From: Ophiosphaerella korrae
Lineage: Eukaryota; Ascomycota; Dothideomycetes; Pleosporales; Phaeosphaeriaceae
Assembly (NCBI GenBank): GCA_028456385.1
Contig: JALNQF010000622.1
Coordinates: forward strand, 1-19,088
Direction of reading: 5' to 3'
Length of the DNA: 19,088 nucleotides
Shown: piece by piece, positions 1 to 8,478 of the stretch
Numbering within the stretch: the first letter of the stretch is position 1
How the letters are laid out: the number at the start of each line of letters is the position of its first letter
Translations under genes and position numbers: made by a program
Notes under the pieces: model-generated
Database searches by the model: none
Told to the model about the DNA's origin: nothing
What the model saw: only the letters and a program-made list of their open reading frames with translations

Positions 1-63
1 ATATTATTTATATTATTTATATTATTTATATTATTTATATTATTTATATTATTTATATTATTT
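1..63. repeat. 9-bp tandem repeat, 7 exact copies
   Basis: The unit ATATTATTT is repeated seven times without a mismatch from the first base of the window. The array may continue upstream of the window edge. The absence of any mismatch contrasts with the heavily mutated sequence around it and suggests recent slippage or expansion after RIP, although the unit has no C or G and so could not be a RIP target. No function can be inferred. Confidence 0.97.
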
Positions 64-317
64 ACTTTAATAATATTTTAATTTTTTTAGATATAAAAGA
101 AGAGTATATAAGTAATATAAAAAAAGTACTAAAAAAGCTATACTAATTTTAGCTATTTATAAAGATTAAAAAGTAAAAGTAGTATATATAGTATATAAAG
201 TACTTAAAGTATTATATTTTAATTAAAAAAGTTAGTATAAATATAAGTTAAATTAAAATAGTTTAAAAATAATTAATTTTATATAAAGTATTTGTTAGCT
301 TAATAAGCTACTATAAG
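64..317. other. AT-rich flank, no gene
   Basis: This 254-bp stretch between the 9-bp array and the target duplication of element 1 is almost entirely A and T with scattered TAGC and AGTA words. I see no reading frame, RNA gene or clear repeat. Parts resemble the reverse complement of sequence just right of element 2 (about 15600-15760), so it may be the outer end of the split inverted repeat described at 7955-8318. In sequence this poor in C and G that resemblance is weak evidence. Confidence 0.5.
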
Positions 318-322
318 TAATT
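318..322. repeat. Left target site duplication of element 1 (TAATT)
   Basis: TAATT lies directly before the first base of the left LTR and is matched exactly at 7597-7601. Five bases is the usual Ty3/Gypsy target duplication length. It fixes the element's outer boundaries independently of the mutated LTR ends. Confidence 0.85.
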
Positions 323-782
323 TATAACAAGCTACCTATTATTAACTATAGCTACTTATCTTATAAAAGTTAGTAAATTAAGAAGTAATAATAAAAGCTT
401 ATATAGTAATCTATAATAACTATAAATAATAGAAGATATTTTATAACTATCTTGTATTAGCGTTCTATAGTTAAGGAATTAAATTACTAATACTATTTTA
501 ATAATATATATCTTATTAACTATATACTTATACTAATCTATTTATATAATATTATATATTACTACTAATTTATTTATATATAGCTATAGATTATCTTAAT
601 TTATTTATATATTATTATAGATTACTTTAATTTATTTATATATAACTATAGATTACTACTATATATCTTAGTTATAAGTAGTTTTTTAATTAAAGTTATT
701 ACCTTACTTATTCTATACCCTATTAGTATCTAAGTTAAGACTAATTAGTTCTATCTTAATTTCTCTTGTTATACCTATAATA
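323..782 (-). repeat. Element 1 left LTR (3' LTR by element orientation), 460 bp
   Basis: It aligns along its whole length with 7168-7596, mostly with C/T and G/A differences. It starts TATAACAAGC and ends CCTATAATA; the canonical TG...CA ends have become TA...TA, as RIP would do. It is 31 bp longer than its partner because it has one extra copy of an internal ~31-bp tandem unit (553-646). The bases just inside its right edge form the polypurine tract on the minus strand, which makes this the 3' LTR. Promoter and polyadenylation signals cannot be recognised after mutation. Confidence 0.93.
553..646. repeat. Minisatellite inside LTR, three ~31-bp units
   Basis: Units at 553-584 (32 bp), 585-615 and 616-646 (31 bp each) share the core ATTTATTTATATA followed by a TATAGATTA start. 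The right LTR has two equivalent units (7398-7429 and 7430-7460). The copy difference accounts exactly for the 460 versus 429 bp LTR lengths, pointing to a slippage or unequal-exchange event after insertion or during reverse transcription. Confidence 0.88.
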
Positions 783-798
783 CTATCTCTTTCTCTTT
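783..798 (-). promoter_or_regulatory. Polypurine tract of element 1
   Basis: On the minus strand this reads AAAGAGAAAGAGATAG and abuts the LTR start. An uninterrupted purine run immediately before the 3' LTR is the primer site for plus-strand DNA synthesis in LTR elements. The same position in element 2 carries AGAAGAAGAGATAG, so the GAGATAG end is shared. Confidence 0.85.
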
Positions 799-1445
799 AG
801 ATAGGTTCTAGTTTATCTATCTTAGAGCTAAAGTTATTAACTCAGTTTCTTTATTAATATTAAGCTACTTATCTTCTTATATACTTACTAAATCTACTTT
901 CTATTATTTTTAATTAGTAGATTATATATTATATTATAGTATTACTATATTTCTTTATTCTTATTATAAATCTTTAAATCTTTTTATAGATTATATTTCT
1001 TTAAAATATAGTAAGGCTTATAAAGCCTATATTTATACTAATACTTATTTATTCTATAACTTTTTAGGTATATCTCTTATAAAGTATAAGTTAATAATAC
1101 TTATTTATATATCTATACTTATTTATAATAGAGAGAGCTATTAACTATACTTAAAATAAACTATCTAAAGAGATTATAGAAGCTAAAAAAGAACGTAACT
1201 AGATTCTAAGTATATAAGTAGAAAATTATACTTACTTAGTTTATCTTTATAAGATAAAAGCCTTAAATAATATAAAGTCTATTACGTAAGCTACTTTTAT
1301 ATAGTCTAAGCTTAACTTTAAAGCTATTATAGAGTTTACTCTTACTTTTATTATATTAGGTATTTTTATTACTTTTCTATCTAGTAGTAGTAATGTTAAT
1401 TTTCTTAGTTTACTATAAAGTAATCTAGAGAGTTTTAACTTTAGA
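799..1445 (-). other. Element 1 region between chromodomain and 3' LTR
   Basis: About 650 bp separates the end of the chromodomain from the polypurine tract. It aligns with the matching part of element 2 (about 8941-9670) but with several indels, including in 1180-1250, so it is less conserved than pol. I see no domain. It is probably the end of the pol frame plus the 3' untranslated part. The survivor AATGTTAAT near 1392 contains one of the four ATGs on the + strand. Confidence 0.6.
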
Positions 1446-1563
1446 ACTTTTCTAGTTCCTATATATCTTCTTATAGTTACTTTTTCTTATTTATTCCTAT
1501 TTATTTTACTAAGTAGTAGTTTCTACTATTATAGAACTAATATACTAAGATTTCTTTAACTTC
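1446..1563 (-). pseudogene. Chromodomain remnant of element 1 integrase
   Basis: Minus-strand translation gives EVKEILVY, then FYNSRNYYLVK with a stop where W is expected, IGIN, and EDI, stop, ELEKF. This is the chromodomain pattern: an EILD-like first strand, the YLVKW strand, and a WEP/WEL-like helix start, with Trp codons turned into TAG/TAA. It is in the same frame as the integrase core. Chromodomains at the integrase C-terminus define chromoviruses and bind methylated histone H3, directing integration into heterochromatin. The domain is non-functional here because of stops. Confidence 0.85.
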
Positions 1564-1659
1564 TTATTCTTTTTATTCTCTATATATATCTACTTTATAT
1601 ACTAGTAGTTCTACGTTTTATAGTACTATCTCTAGTAGTACTATATAGAAGGTTAAGTA

Positions 1660-2760
1660 TATTCTTATTTTACTTAGTAGTTTTAACTTATATATAACTA
1701 GTATAACTTTTTTTTTAACTTTATATTATCTAATTTTTATATAATCTAGTTTTAGACTTAATTATTTACTCTTAATATTCTTTTATACTAACTATACTTT
1801 TTCTTTCTTTTTAAATTAAAGTTTATTCTAGTATTTTCTATTATAGTACTTTACTATTTAATTCTATAAGAATTCTATATCCTACTATAATTAGTTATAT
1901 ATATCTCTAAGTCTATTTATAAAGTTTTTTCCTTTTAAGAACTAAGATATTTAAGTTCTTAGTATTCTATATATATTAGAGTTAAATCTATAATTTATAA
2001 AAAAAAGTAATACTCTTATTACTATATTTTTTACGCTATTATATACTAGCTATACTATAAGTAATAGTTATACCTAATTATTCTAGTTATAGTTAAGGTA
2101 GTATTTTAGGTATTACTCTACTATCTAATTTATATATTCTAATTATCTATCTATTTATAGGTAATATACTATTAATATTATATACTAGATTCCTAATTAT
2201 ACTAATATTATTCTCTATAGTTTTAATATAAATCTTATATCTTTATCTATAATAATTTTATCTAGAATACTATATTAGCTAATTATAGTTCCTAGAACCT
2301 AGTATATAGTAACTTCTATCCTACTTTTCTCTTTATATAGTCTAAAGTATAAGTACTTTATAAGCTTATCTACTATTATTAGAATTCTATTATATTTAAC
2401 TTTTAATATTAAGTTTTTAGAATTTAGTAGCTTTATAATAAAGTCTATTATAATAACTCTTTATAGTTATTCTAGTATCTTAACTAGCTATAGTATTCTA
2501 TATAGTCTATATTTATTATACTTATTTCTATAATATTCTATATAATCTTATAGTACTTTTATTACTAGTTATCTTACTCTTAAAATATAGTAATCTTTTA
2601 AGAGTCTATCTAATATATTATTAATACTTTAGTATCTATATACTAGTAGTTTATAAAATTATTATATAAATTCTTTCTATATTATCCTTAGAATATATAT
2701 TCTTCTATAGGCTTTTATAAATCTTTTTTAGATTTTAAGTTTTTTTATTTTTTTTAAAAG
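1660..2760 (-). pseudogene. Integrase remnant of element 1 (zinc, DDE core and C-terminal region)
   Basis: The N-terminal zinc module is visible: the Cys pair sits at 2533-2547 as DYIEYYRNKYN, where CxxC codons have become Tyr, and the His part lies at about 2583-2657. The core follows in the same frame: VIIIDFIIKL (first Asp at 2443-2445), IIDKDIRF (second Asp at 2245-2247) and VE-stop-YLKYYLNYN (Glu at 2116-2118). All three catalytic acidic residues survive although the rest is riddled with stops. KLDNIKL near 1716-1738, followed by a LSKIRIYLTFYIVLLE stretch, is the C-terminal DNA-binding region. Frame differs from RNase H by one base. Confidence 0.92.
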
Positions 2761-2899
2761 CTTTTTCTATTTCTTTTTAGATCTATTTATTTAGCTTACT
2801 ACTCTTTCTCTTAAGTATTATAGCTATCTTAAGTATATTTAGAACTAAATATCTTTCTTTATTTTTAACTAAAACTATACTAGTAGTATTTACTTCTTT

Positions 2900-3310
2900 T
2901 TATAAGTCTAGTCTTTTACTTAAAGTATTTATAAATTAGTTATTTTTACTCTTAGTATATATTATTTCTATATTAAATATTAATAGAAACTCCTACTATC
3001 TTATATAGTATTATAATAAGTTCTTATTTTTTATAAATCTTATAAAATTCTTATAGTTTATATAGACTTTTATTCTATACTTTACTCTTTATAAGTATAC
3101 TTTCTATTATTTAAATACTTTATATATTACTAGTATTTCTTTATTATAAATTAGGTAGTTAAGTTCTACTAGCTTTATTTTCTTAGAAAAGTACTTAACT
3201 AAGTATTTTTATTTTATATCTAAGTTTTCTTGTATTAGTACTATTCTATAAACTAAATTAGATACGTCTATTTTTACTATTACTAGTAAGTCTAGGTTAT
3301 ATATTCTTAT
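2900..3310 (-). pseudogene. RNase H remnant of element 1
   Basis: It lies between reverse transcriptase and integrase. The minus-strand frame reads VKIDVSNLVYRIVLIQ (first catalytic Asp at 3266-3268), KYFSKKIKLVELNYLIYNKE (the ELNY...DKE helix with Asp now Asn), VYINYKNFIRF (the TDHKNL motif, with Asp to Asn and His to Tyr changes), and NTLSKRLDL (the ADALSRRPD-like end, near 2906-2929). The order and spacing are those of Ty3/Gypsy RNase H. It is in frame with the reverse transcriptase. Confidence 0.9.
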
Positions 3311-3559
3311 AGCTAGGTTTTCTATAAATCTTTACTTAATTTAGCTAAATACTTCTTTATATTCCTTAGTCTACTTAAATAGTATATCTTGTTTTATAAG
3401 GTTTATTAGTAGCTCTATTAGTTTTAACTAGTTAATTATTAATTTTCTTTAAAAGTTTACTAGTCTATAAAACTATTATACTTCTTGTAAGTTTCTTAGA
3501 GTTAGCTATTCTTAAATTATTCTAATCTTATTAAGATTAATTCTAATTTTTCTTAGTTT

Positions 3560-4090
3560 TATAATAAATTTAAAGAAATCTATTTTTTTTATATAAAATT
3601 TATATTTCTTTATCTTAAGAAATAATTTACTTTCTACTAGTCTTTCTAGTACCCTATATATATACTATATATATTTATCTTCTATTTTTAAAAATATAAA
3701 GATATTATCTAGGTATATAAATATATATATATCTAAGTACTCTTTTAGTACTATATTAATTCTTTTTTAAAATACTACTAGTATATTTATAAGTCTAAAT
3801 AGTATAACTAGGTATTTATATAGTCTATACTACGTTCTAAATATAGTTTTCTATTTATATCTTTCTTTAATTCTAATCTAATAGTATACGTTTTAGATAT
3901 CTAGTTTTATAAAGATTTATACTTTCTATAGTCTATCTTGTATTTTATTTATTTATAGTAAAAGGTACTAGTTTTTGTTTATAATTACGTTTATCTTTTT
4001 AAAGTCTACGTAAAGCTATTTTTTATCTATTTCTTTTTTATCTATAAAGATAAGTCTATATACTACTAAAGATTTAGATTCTTTTATTTA
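3560..4090 (-). pseudogene. Reverse transcriptase remnant of element 1
   Basis: The minus-strand frame gives, in order: LYVDFKKIN (3989-4012, the VDFRKLN motif), FIKLDI (3896-3907, first catalytic Asp retained), RTxYRLYKYLVILFRLINI (the RYGxYEYLVMPFGLxNAP motif with Gly to Arg, Met to Ile and Pro to Leu), and YLDNIFIF at 3692-3715 (the YLDD active site with its second Asp changed to Asn by GAT to AAT). ESKLFLKIKKYKFYIK and FKFIIK follow, matching the thumb KCxF and FLGxxIS motifs. One frame holds from about 4090 to 3560 with only TAA/TAG stops. Confidence 0.95.
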
Positions 4091-4329
4091 TCTCTTCCTA
4101 ATTACGTTTTAGATAAATACTCTTTTAATCTTAGATTCTTCTTCTATTTTTCTATAGACTAGGCTCTATCTTATATATTTTTTTTCTAGTTCTATTACTA
4201 AATCCTATAGTTAGTATTCTAGAAAGTAGTTATTAGGTTCTATATGTTATTCTTCTTACTTCTTATATTCTTTTAGGAATTATCTCTTATATATACTTAT
4301 ATTAGCTTTTAATATTTCTTTTTTAGAGT

Positions 4330-4690
4330 AGCTAATTTTCTTTATTCTTTAATTAATCCTTAGATTAGTTAACTATAACTATAGTATACCTAATATTACG
4401 TCTTATTTATTATTAATTATTGTTATATCTATAATTATATTCTTAACTTCTAGTCTTTTTAACTTTAATATTAAAGGTATTATCTTAAACTTAATAAGTT
4501 CCTAGAATAGTTTACCTTTAATTATACTTAGTTATTAAAGATATTTCTTTATTATATACTTTATTCCTTAGTTTTTAATAAATCTTTTTAATATAAAGTT
4601 TTTTATAGCTCTACTATTAATTATTAATTATACTTTTTTACTTTAGTATATTCTATTCTTTATAATATATAAGCTTAGTATACCTTCTAG
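4330..4690 (-). pseudogene. Retroviral-type aspartic protease remnant of element 1
   Basis: It sits just before the reverse transcriptase. NSRAIKNFI at about 4592-4618 corresponds to the DSGAxxNFI active site with Asp to Asn and Gly to Arg changes, both G-to-A on the minus strand. Downstream, NIIIDITIINN and DVILGIL (the DVILGMPWL flap-side motif of Ty3/Gypsy proteases, near 4380-4400) are in the same frame. The loss of the catalytic Asp codon is shared with element 2. It is in frame with RT and with the gag knuckles, consistent with one Gag-Pol frame. Confidence 0.88.
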
Positions 4691-5818
4691 CTTTTCTTAC
4701 TTAGGTCTTTCTTTAAATTATTTACCTTTTAAGTCTATTATTTTATTTTACTTTTATAATTTTTATATTTTAGATATTTATTATATATATACTTATACTA
4801 TAGCCTTTCTTTATATACTCTTTAGATAGCTTAGGTCTTAGTTTAATTAATATATATTCTTTATTAGAAATCTATATTATTTTCTAACTCTTAATTTCTT
4901 TCTTTAAGATTACCTTTATATAGTCTTATTCTCTTTTTAGCTATATATAGTTTTATACCTTCTTTTCTTTATATAAGTAGTAGTATATATTTAAATATAA
5001 TACCTATAATATTTCTAGATATACTAGATATTCTAGATCTATTCTTTTATTATCTCTTACCTAGTAACTATCTATACTAAGTCTTTTAGTTATTAGAATA
5101 TAGTATATTACTAGTTCTTATAGTATATAAGCTTTATTAATTTATTATATTTTTTTATAAGATACTACTACTCTCTTTATATAAGTATTCTTTTTATTAT
5201 AACTATATATTACTTTATTTATTACTAAAATATTATAAACTTTATTACTTTAAGATTATATTCTTTTTAGTCTTTATATACTTTTTCTATACTTATAACT
5301 AGTAAGTATTTCTAAATAAATTTCTAATTTTTATTTTATTTTACTATATCTATTATTATATAGCTATTATAACTATATATATTTAACTAGGTATATTTTA
5401 TATCTTTTATATTAACTTATTTCTTATCTCTTTATAGTTCTTTAGAGGAGACTATAGTAGTTTCTTTATTTAGTACCTATTCTTTAGCCTAGATTAATAG
5501 AGTCTAGAGTTCTTCTTCTTCTAGATCTTCTACTAGTAAGTCTATTATATATACTATTTCTTTTAGCTATACTTTTATTTTACTTTTTTTTATTATAGCT
5601 ACTTTATACTTTTATAAGAACTATACTACTTTCTACTTACTAGAAAGATATATATAGTAGTTATTATTATAATAAAAAGTCTAATAGAGTATTATATATT
5701 ATACTTCTTTACTCCTAGCTACTTTCTTCTAAGGTTTAGCTTATACTTTTAGTACTTCTTTCTTTCTTTTAGTTATTTTTAACTAAGTTTCTTTATCTTT
5801 TTTAGAATCTTTACTTTT
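4691..5818 (-). other. Element 1 linker between Gag knuckle and protease
   Basis: About 1.1 kb separates the second CCHC knuckle from the protease. It aligns with element 2 (about 12850-13980). The minus strand is Lys/Glu/Ile/Leu-rich with many stops, and I recognise no domain. Since knuckles and protease share a frame, it probably coded for a long Gag-Pol spacer. Confidence 0.55.
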
Positions 5819-7140
5819 ATAGTCTTTTATAAAGTATTCTAGTTTTCTATATTTATAATATACTTATAAAGATAGTATACTACTAAGCTAATCTTAATAA
5901 AAAGAGGCTAATAGCTAGTTAAGCTATTATAGTAGTATATAATATATATACTAGTTATTATTACTTAAAGTTTTTTATACTTACTTAGAACTTACTTAGA
6001 GTTATACTAAGTTGTATATAGGAGAATATACTAGCTAATAGAGCTAGTACGCGCTAGTTACTTAGCTTAGTAGAGCTCGTTAATAGCGCTAAGTGTACCT
6101 TAATAGCTCTCTACCCTAGACCCCTTATAATACTATATCTTTCTTTTATTTTAATTAGTAGTTTTTTATATAGTAGCTTAGTTTACTATAATTAAAGTAC
6201 GTAAAGTCTTTATTTTTTTTTTCTTTTTATTCTTATTAGTATTAAGAATTATAAGGTCTCCTTTATTATAATTCTAAGTAGATCCTCTATACTTATTCTT
6301 TTTCTATTCCTAAAGATTATTATTAATTTATATTACCTATTATTTTAAAGTTTCTAGTATTCTTAGTTTTTCTATATAAATTATTTTATATTAGATTTTT
6401 AAGTTTAGTCTTTATTTAAATTGTAATATTAGAGCTAATTTATTCTATTCTATATTTTATAATAGTTATTTAAACTATAATATATATTCTAGAATACTCT
6501 TATTTTATATAAGCTTTTCTAGCCTTTCTTTAGCTTATTAGGTAATATCTATATCTCTAAATACTACTCTTATTTATTTAGTAAAGTATTTATAACTTCT
6601 AAAAATAGCTTTTATTTTATCTTTCTATATTATTAGAGCGTATATTATATAATCTATCTAGTATAGTTTAATCTATTTTATTATATCTTCTTTAAAGTAT
6701 ATTCTAATATATATTACTTTCTTTTTTTCTATATTAAAGTATAGTACTTATACGTCTATCTAGAGTTATACTAAAGCTATAAAAGGTTTTAGTTTTTCTC
6801 TTATTCTATTAAACTTCTTAAGTATAGGTATTTTTAGTAGTTTCTTTATTATACTTATTTCTAAGTATTACGTAATTAACTCTATCTAGTTTTATCCTTT
6901 AATAATAGCCTTAATTTAAGCTTTATTTTATTTTATATACTCTTAGAGTTTTTATTTTAAGTTTCTAAAGTGTTAATTACTATTTTTATATCTTTTTTTT
7001 TTAAGATTAAGTTATTTATATATTCTCTAACTTGTTTCTATACTATATTATCTAATTTATAACTACTTAAAGGTACTTTAGCTTTTTTCTTTAAACTTTC
7101 TACTATTATATTAGCTAGACTATATACTACTTACGCTTTA
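5819..7140 (-). pseudogene. Gag remnant of element 1, interrupted by an insertion
   Basis: The capsid part lies at about 6220-7140: the minus strand reads YFNIEKKKVIYIRIYF, then AIFRSYKYFTK and VVFRDIDIT near 6540-6600, which fits the Retrotrans_gag capsid pattern. Two zinc knuckles follow: YFNYSKLSYYIKNY at 6158-6199 and YYKYRKLEYFIKDY at 5819-5860. In both, every CCHC ligand (Cx2Cx4Hx4C) has become Tyr by TGC/TGT to TAC/TAT and CAC/CAT to TAC/TAT. An insertion of net 270 bp separates the knuckles; element 2 has them 69 bp apart start to start, here 339 bp. No start codon survives. The boundaries of the coding part are approximate. Confidence 0.88.
5864..6130. mobile_element. ~267-bp MITE-like insertion inside element 1 gag
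   Basis: The sequence is absent from element 2, whose knuckle-to-knuckle spacer runs straight through TATACTATAT. The insertion is flanked by TAC (or ATAC) on both sides (5861-5863 and 6131-6133), a 3-4 bp target duplication. Its ends are TTATAAAG and, reverse-complemented, TTATAAGG, a short inverted terminal repeat that decays inward. The right half (about 6010-6125) keeps GCGC, GTGT, CTCG and CCCC words, so it is much less RIP-mutated than its host. It has no reading frame. A small non-autonomous DNA transposon is the best guess; the superfamily is undetermined. Confidence 0.7.
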
Positions 7141-7142
7141 CT

Positions 7143-7156
7143 TCTTATAATAACTA
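7143..7156 (-). promoter_or_regulatory. Possible primer-binding site of element 1
   Basis: Reading leftward on the minus strand from the inner edge of the right LTR, the sequence is CTTTACTAATT, then TAGTTATTATAAG. A TAG at 7154-7156 could be a former TGG, the complement of a tRNA CCA end, and the following bases are conserved in element 2. The offset of about 11 nt from the LTR is larger than usual, and RIP prevents naming the tRNA. The region is certainly where a PBS should be; the exact site is a guess. Confidence 0.35.
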
Positions 7157-7167
7157 AATTAGTAAAG

Positions 7168-7596
7168 TATAATAGGCTACCTATTATTAACTATAGATAT
7201 TTATCTTATAAAAGTTAGTAGATTAGAAAGTAATAATAAAAGCTTATATAGTAATCTATAATAACTATAAATAATAGAAGATATTTTATAACTATCTTGT
7301 ATTAGCGTTCTATAGATAAGAGATTAAATTACTAATACTATCTTAATAATATATATCTTATTAACTATATACTTATACTAATTTATTTATATAATATTAT
7401 AGATTACTACTAATCTATTTATATATAGCTATAGATTATCTTAATCTATTTATATATAACTATAAATTACTACTATATATTCTAGTTATAAGTAGTTTTC
7501 TATTTAAAGTTATTACCTTACTTATCTTATACTCTATTAGTATCTAAGTTAAGACTAATTAGTTCTATCTTAATTTCTCTTATTACGCTTATAATA
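7168..7596 (-). repeat. Element 1 right LTR (5' LTR by element orientation), 429 bp
   Basis: It aligns with 323-782 throughout. It begins TATAATAGGC and ends CTTATAATA, again with TA in place of the canonical TG and CA. It has two of the ~31-bp internal units (7398-7460) against three in the left LTR. Gag begins just to its left on the minus strand, so it is the promoter-bearing 5' LTR. No promoter elements are readable. Confidence 0.93.
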
Positions 7597-7601
7597 TAAT
7601 T
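7597..7601. repeat. Right target site duplication of element 1 (TAATT)
   Basis: It is identical to 318-322 and lies directly after the last base of the right LTR. Confidence 0.85.
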
Positions 7602-8473
7602 TATAAGTAAATTCTTTTATTTTACTATAATACTAATAAAATTAACTAAAAAAAGTTTATTAAAAAAAGAAAGCTAAAAAATTAAAATTAAAAAAGAAAT
7701 ACGTTAAGCTTTTTAAAATCTAAAAAATACTTTTTTAAAGTATTTATCTTTATATACTTTATATAAAAAAATAAAACTATAGTAAAAGTTAATACTTTAG
7801 GTATAGTAATTAAAAGTATATTAAGCTAATTAGTTTTAACTAAAAGTAACGTAGCTTAGTTAAAGCTTATTAACTTCTTTTTAAATTTTTTTATCTAAGT
7901 ATAGTATAATTATAATATATATAACTAGGATTATAATATTTAAGTATCTACTTATTTAAGAAAAAAATTACTAATTTTTAAACTAATTATTTTAGTATAC
8001 ACTTTAGACTTAAAATTCTAGTAAAAATATATAATATATTACTTATATTAAAGATTAATATTATTTTTACTAATTATTTTTATATAACTTATAATACTAG
8101 TAATACTTAAAAATAAGTTAAAAAATTATAAATAAGTAATTACTTACTAATTTTTTTCTATATTTTTATATATTACTAGTATTTTAAGCTATTTAAAAAC
8201 TATTAGATAAAATAAAATTAATTTTTAGTATAACTAGTATTTTATATAATATTACTAGAATTTTAAGTCTAAAGTATATACTAAAATAATTAGTTAAAAA
8301 TATAAGTAATTACTTAAAAGTTATAACTTTATATATAACTAAGAGTTACTTATAATAACTAAAAGCTTATAGTATTAGTACTACTACTTTAATAGAGTTT
8401 TATTTAAAATCTTTATAAACTACTATAATCTAAAATAGTTTATAAAAACTAAAGTATTAAACTATAAGTAAGT
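7602..8473. other. Spacer between elements 1 and 2, no gene, holds foldback repeat
   Basis: This 872-bp spacer lies between the two target duplications. It has no recognisable reading frame and very few C or G. Its central part is a long inverted repeat (7955-8318). Beyond that core the outer parts still pair in order: the AAATAAAACT word near 7760 matches the reverse complement of sequence near 8397-8410, and TTAGTT-TAAC words near 7830 match sequence near 8340-8370. A ~70-80 bp insertion or deletion separates the arms on the left. Confidence 0.6.
7955..8318. repeat. Large inverted repeat (foldback), arms ~180 bp
   Basis: The left arm (7955-8139) and right arm (8140-8318) are reverse complements with a few mismatches and indels. 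The best-kept part pairs CTAATTATTTTAGTATACAC (7983-8002) and the following TTTAGACTTAAAATTCTAGT with 8254-8293. The centre is the perfect palindrome AAGTAATTACTT. A transcript or single strand would form a long hairpin with almost no loop. This is the shape of a foldback transposon, or of two head-to-head copies of one repeat. No coding potential is seen. Confidence 0.8.
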
Positions 8474-8478
8474 TTAAG
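8474..8478. repeat. Left target site duplication of element 2 (TTAAG)
   Basis: TTAAG directly precedes the left LTR and is matched exactly at 15512-15516, directly after the right LTR. Confidence 0.9.

Larger units (their letters stand above)
318..7601 (-). mobile_element. Element 1: complete RIP-degraded Ty3/Gypsy chromovirus
   Basis: This is a full-length LTR retrotransposon read on the minus strand. It has a perfect 5-bp target duplication (TAATT), LTRs at 323-782 and 7168-7596, a purine tract beside the left LTR and gag beside the right LTR. Minus-strand order is Gag with two CCHC knuckles, protease, reverse transcriptase, RNase H, integrase, chromodomain: the canonical chromovirus order. 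All frames are filled with TAA/TAG where Gln/Trp codons are expected, and no start codon survives, so it cannot make protein. The RNase H frame and the integrase frame differ by one, so at least one indel lies between about 2690 and 2906. A ~267-bp insertion interrupts gag. Element 2 is a close relative in the same orientation. Confidence 0.96.

Noticed and set aside
64..317. A direct-repeat copy of 15590-15700 at 64-317 and 7660-7760
   Set aside because: Shared words such as TTATAAAGATTAAAAA exist, but runs of A and T make such matches likely by chance. I could not separate this from the inverted-repeat reading without an alignment with shuffled controls.
3671..3730. ATAT-rich microsatellite as a separate feature
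   Set aside because: It lies within the RT YLDD region of element 1 and is conserved in element 2, so it is mutated coding sequence and not an independent repeat.
5864..6130. tRNA-derived SINE as identity of the gag insertion
   Set aside because: No A-box or B-box promoter words, no poly-A or simple-repeat tail at either end, and the ends form an inverted repeat, which favours a DNA element.
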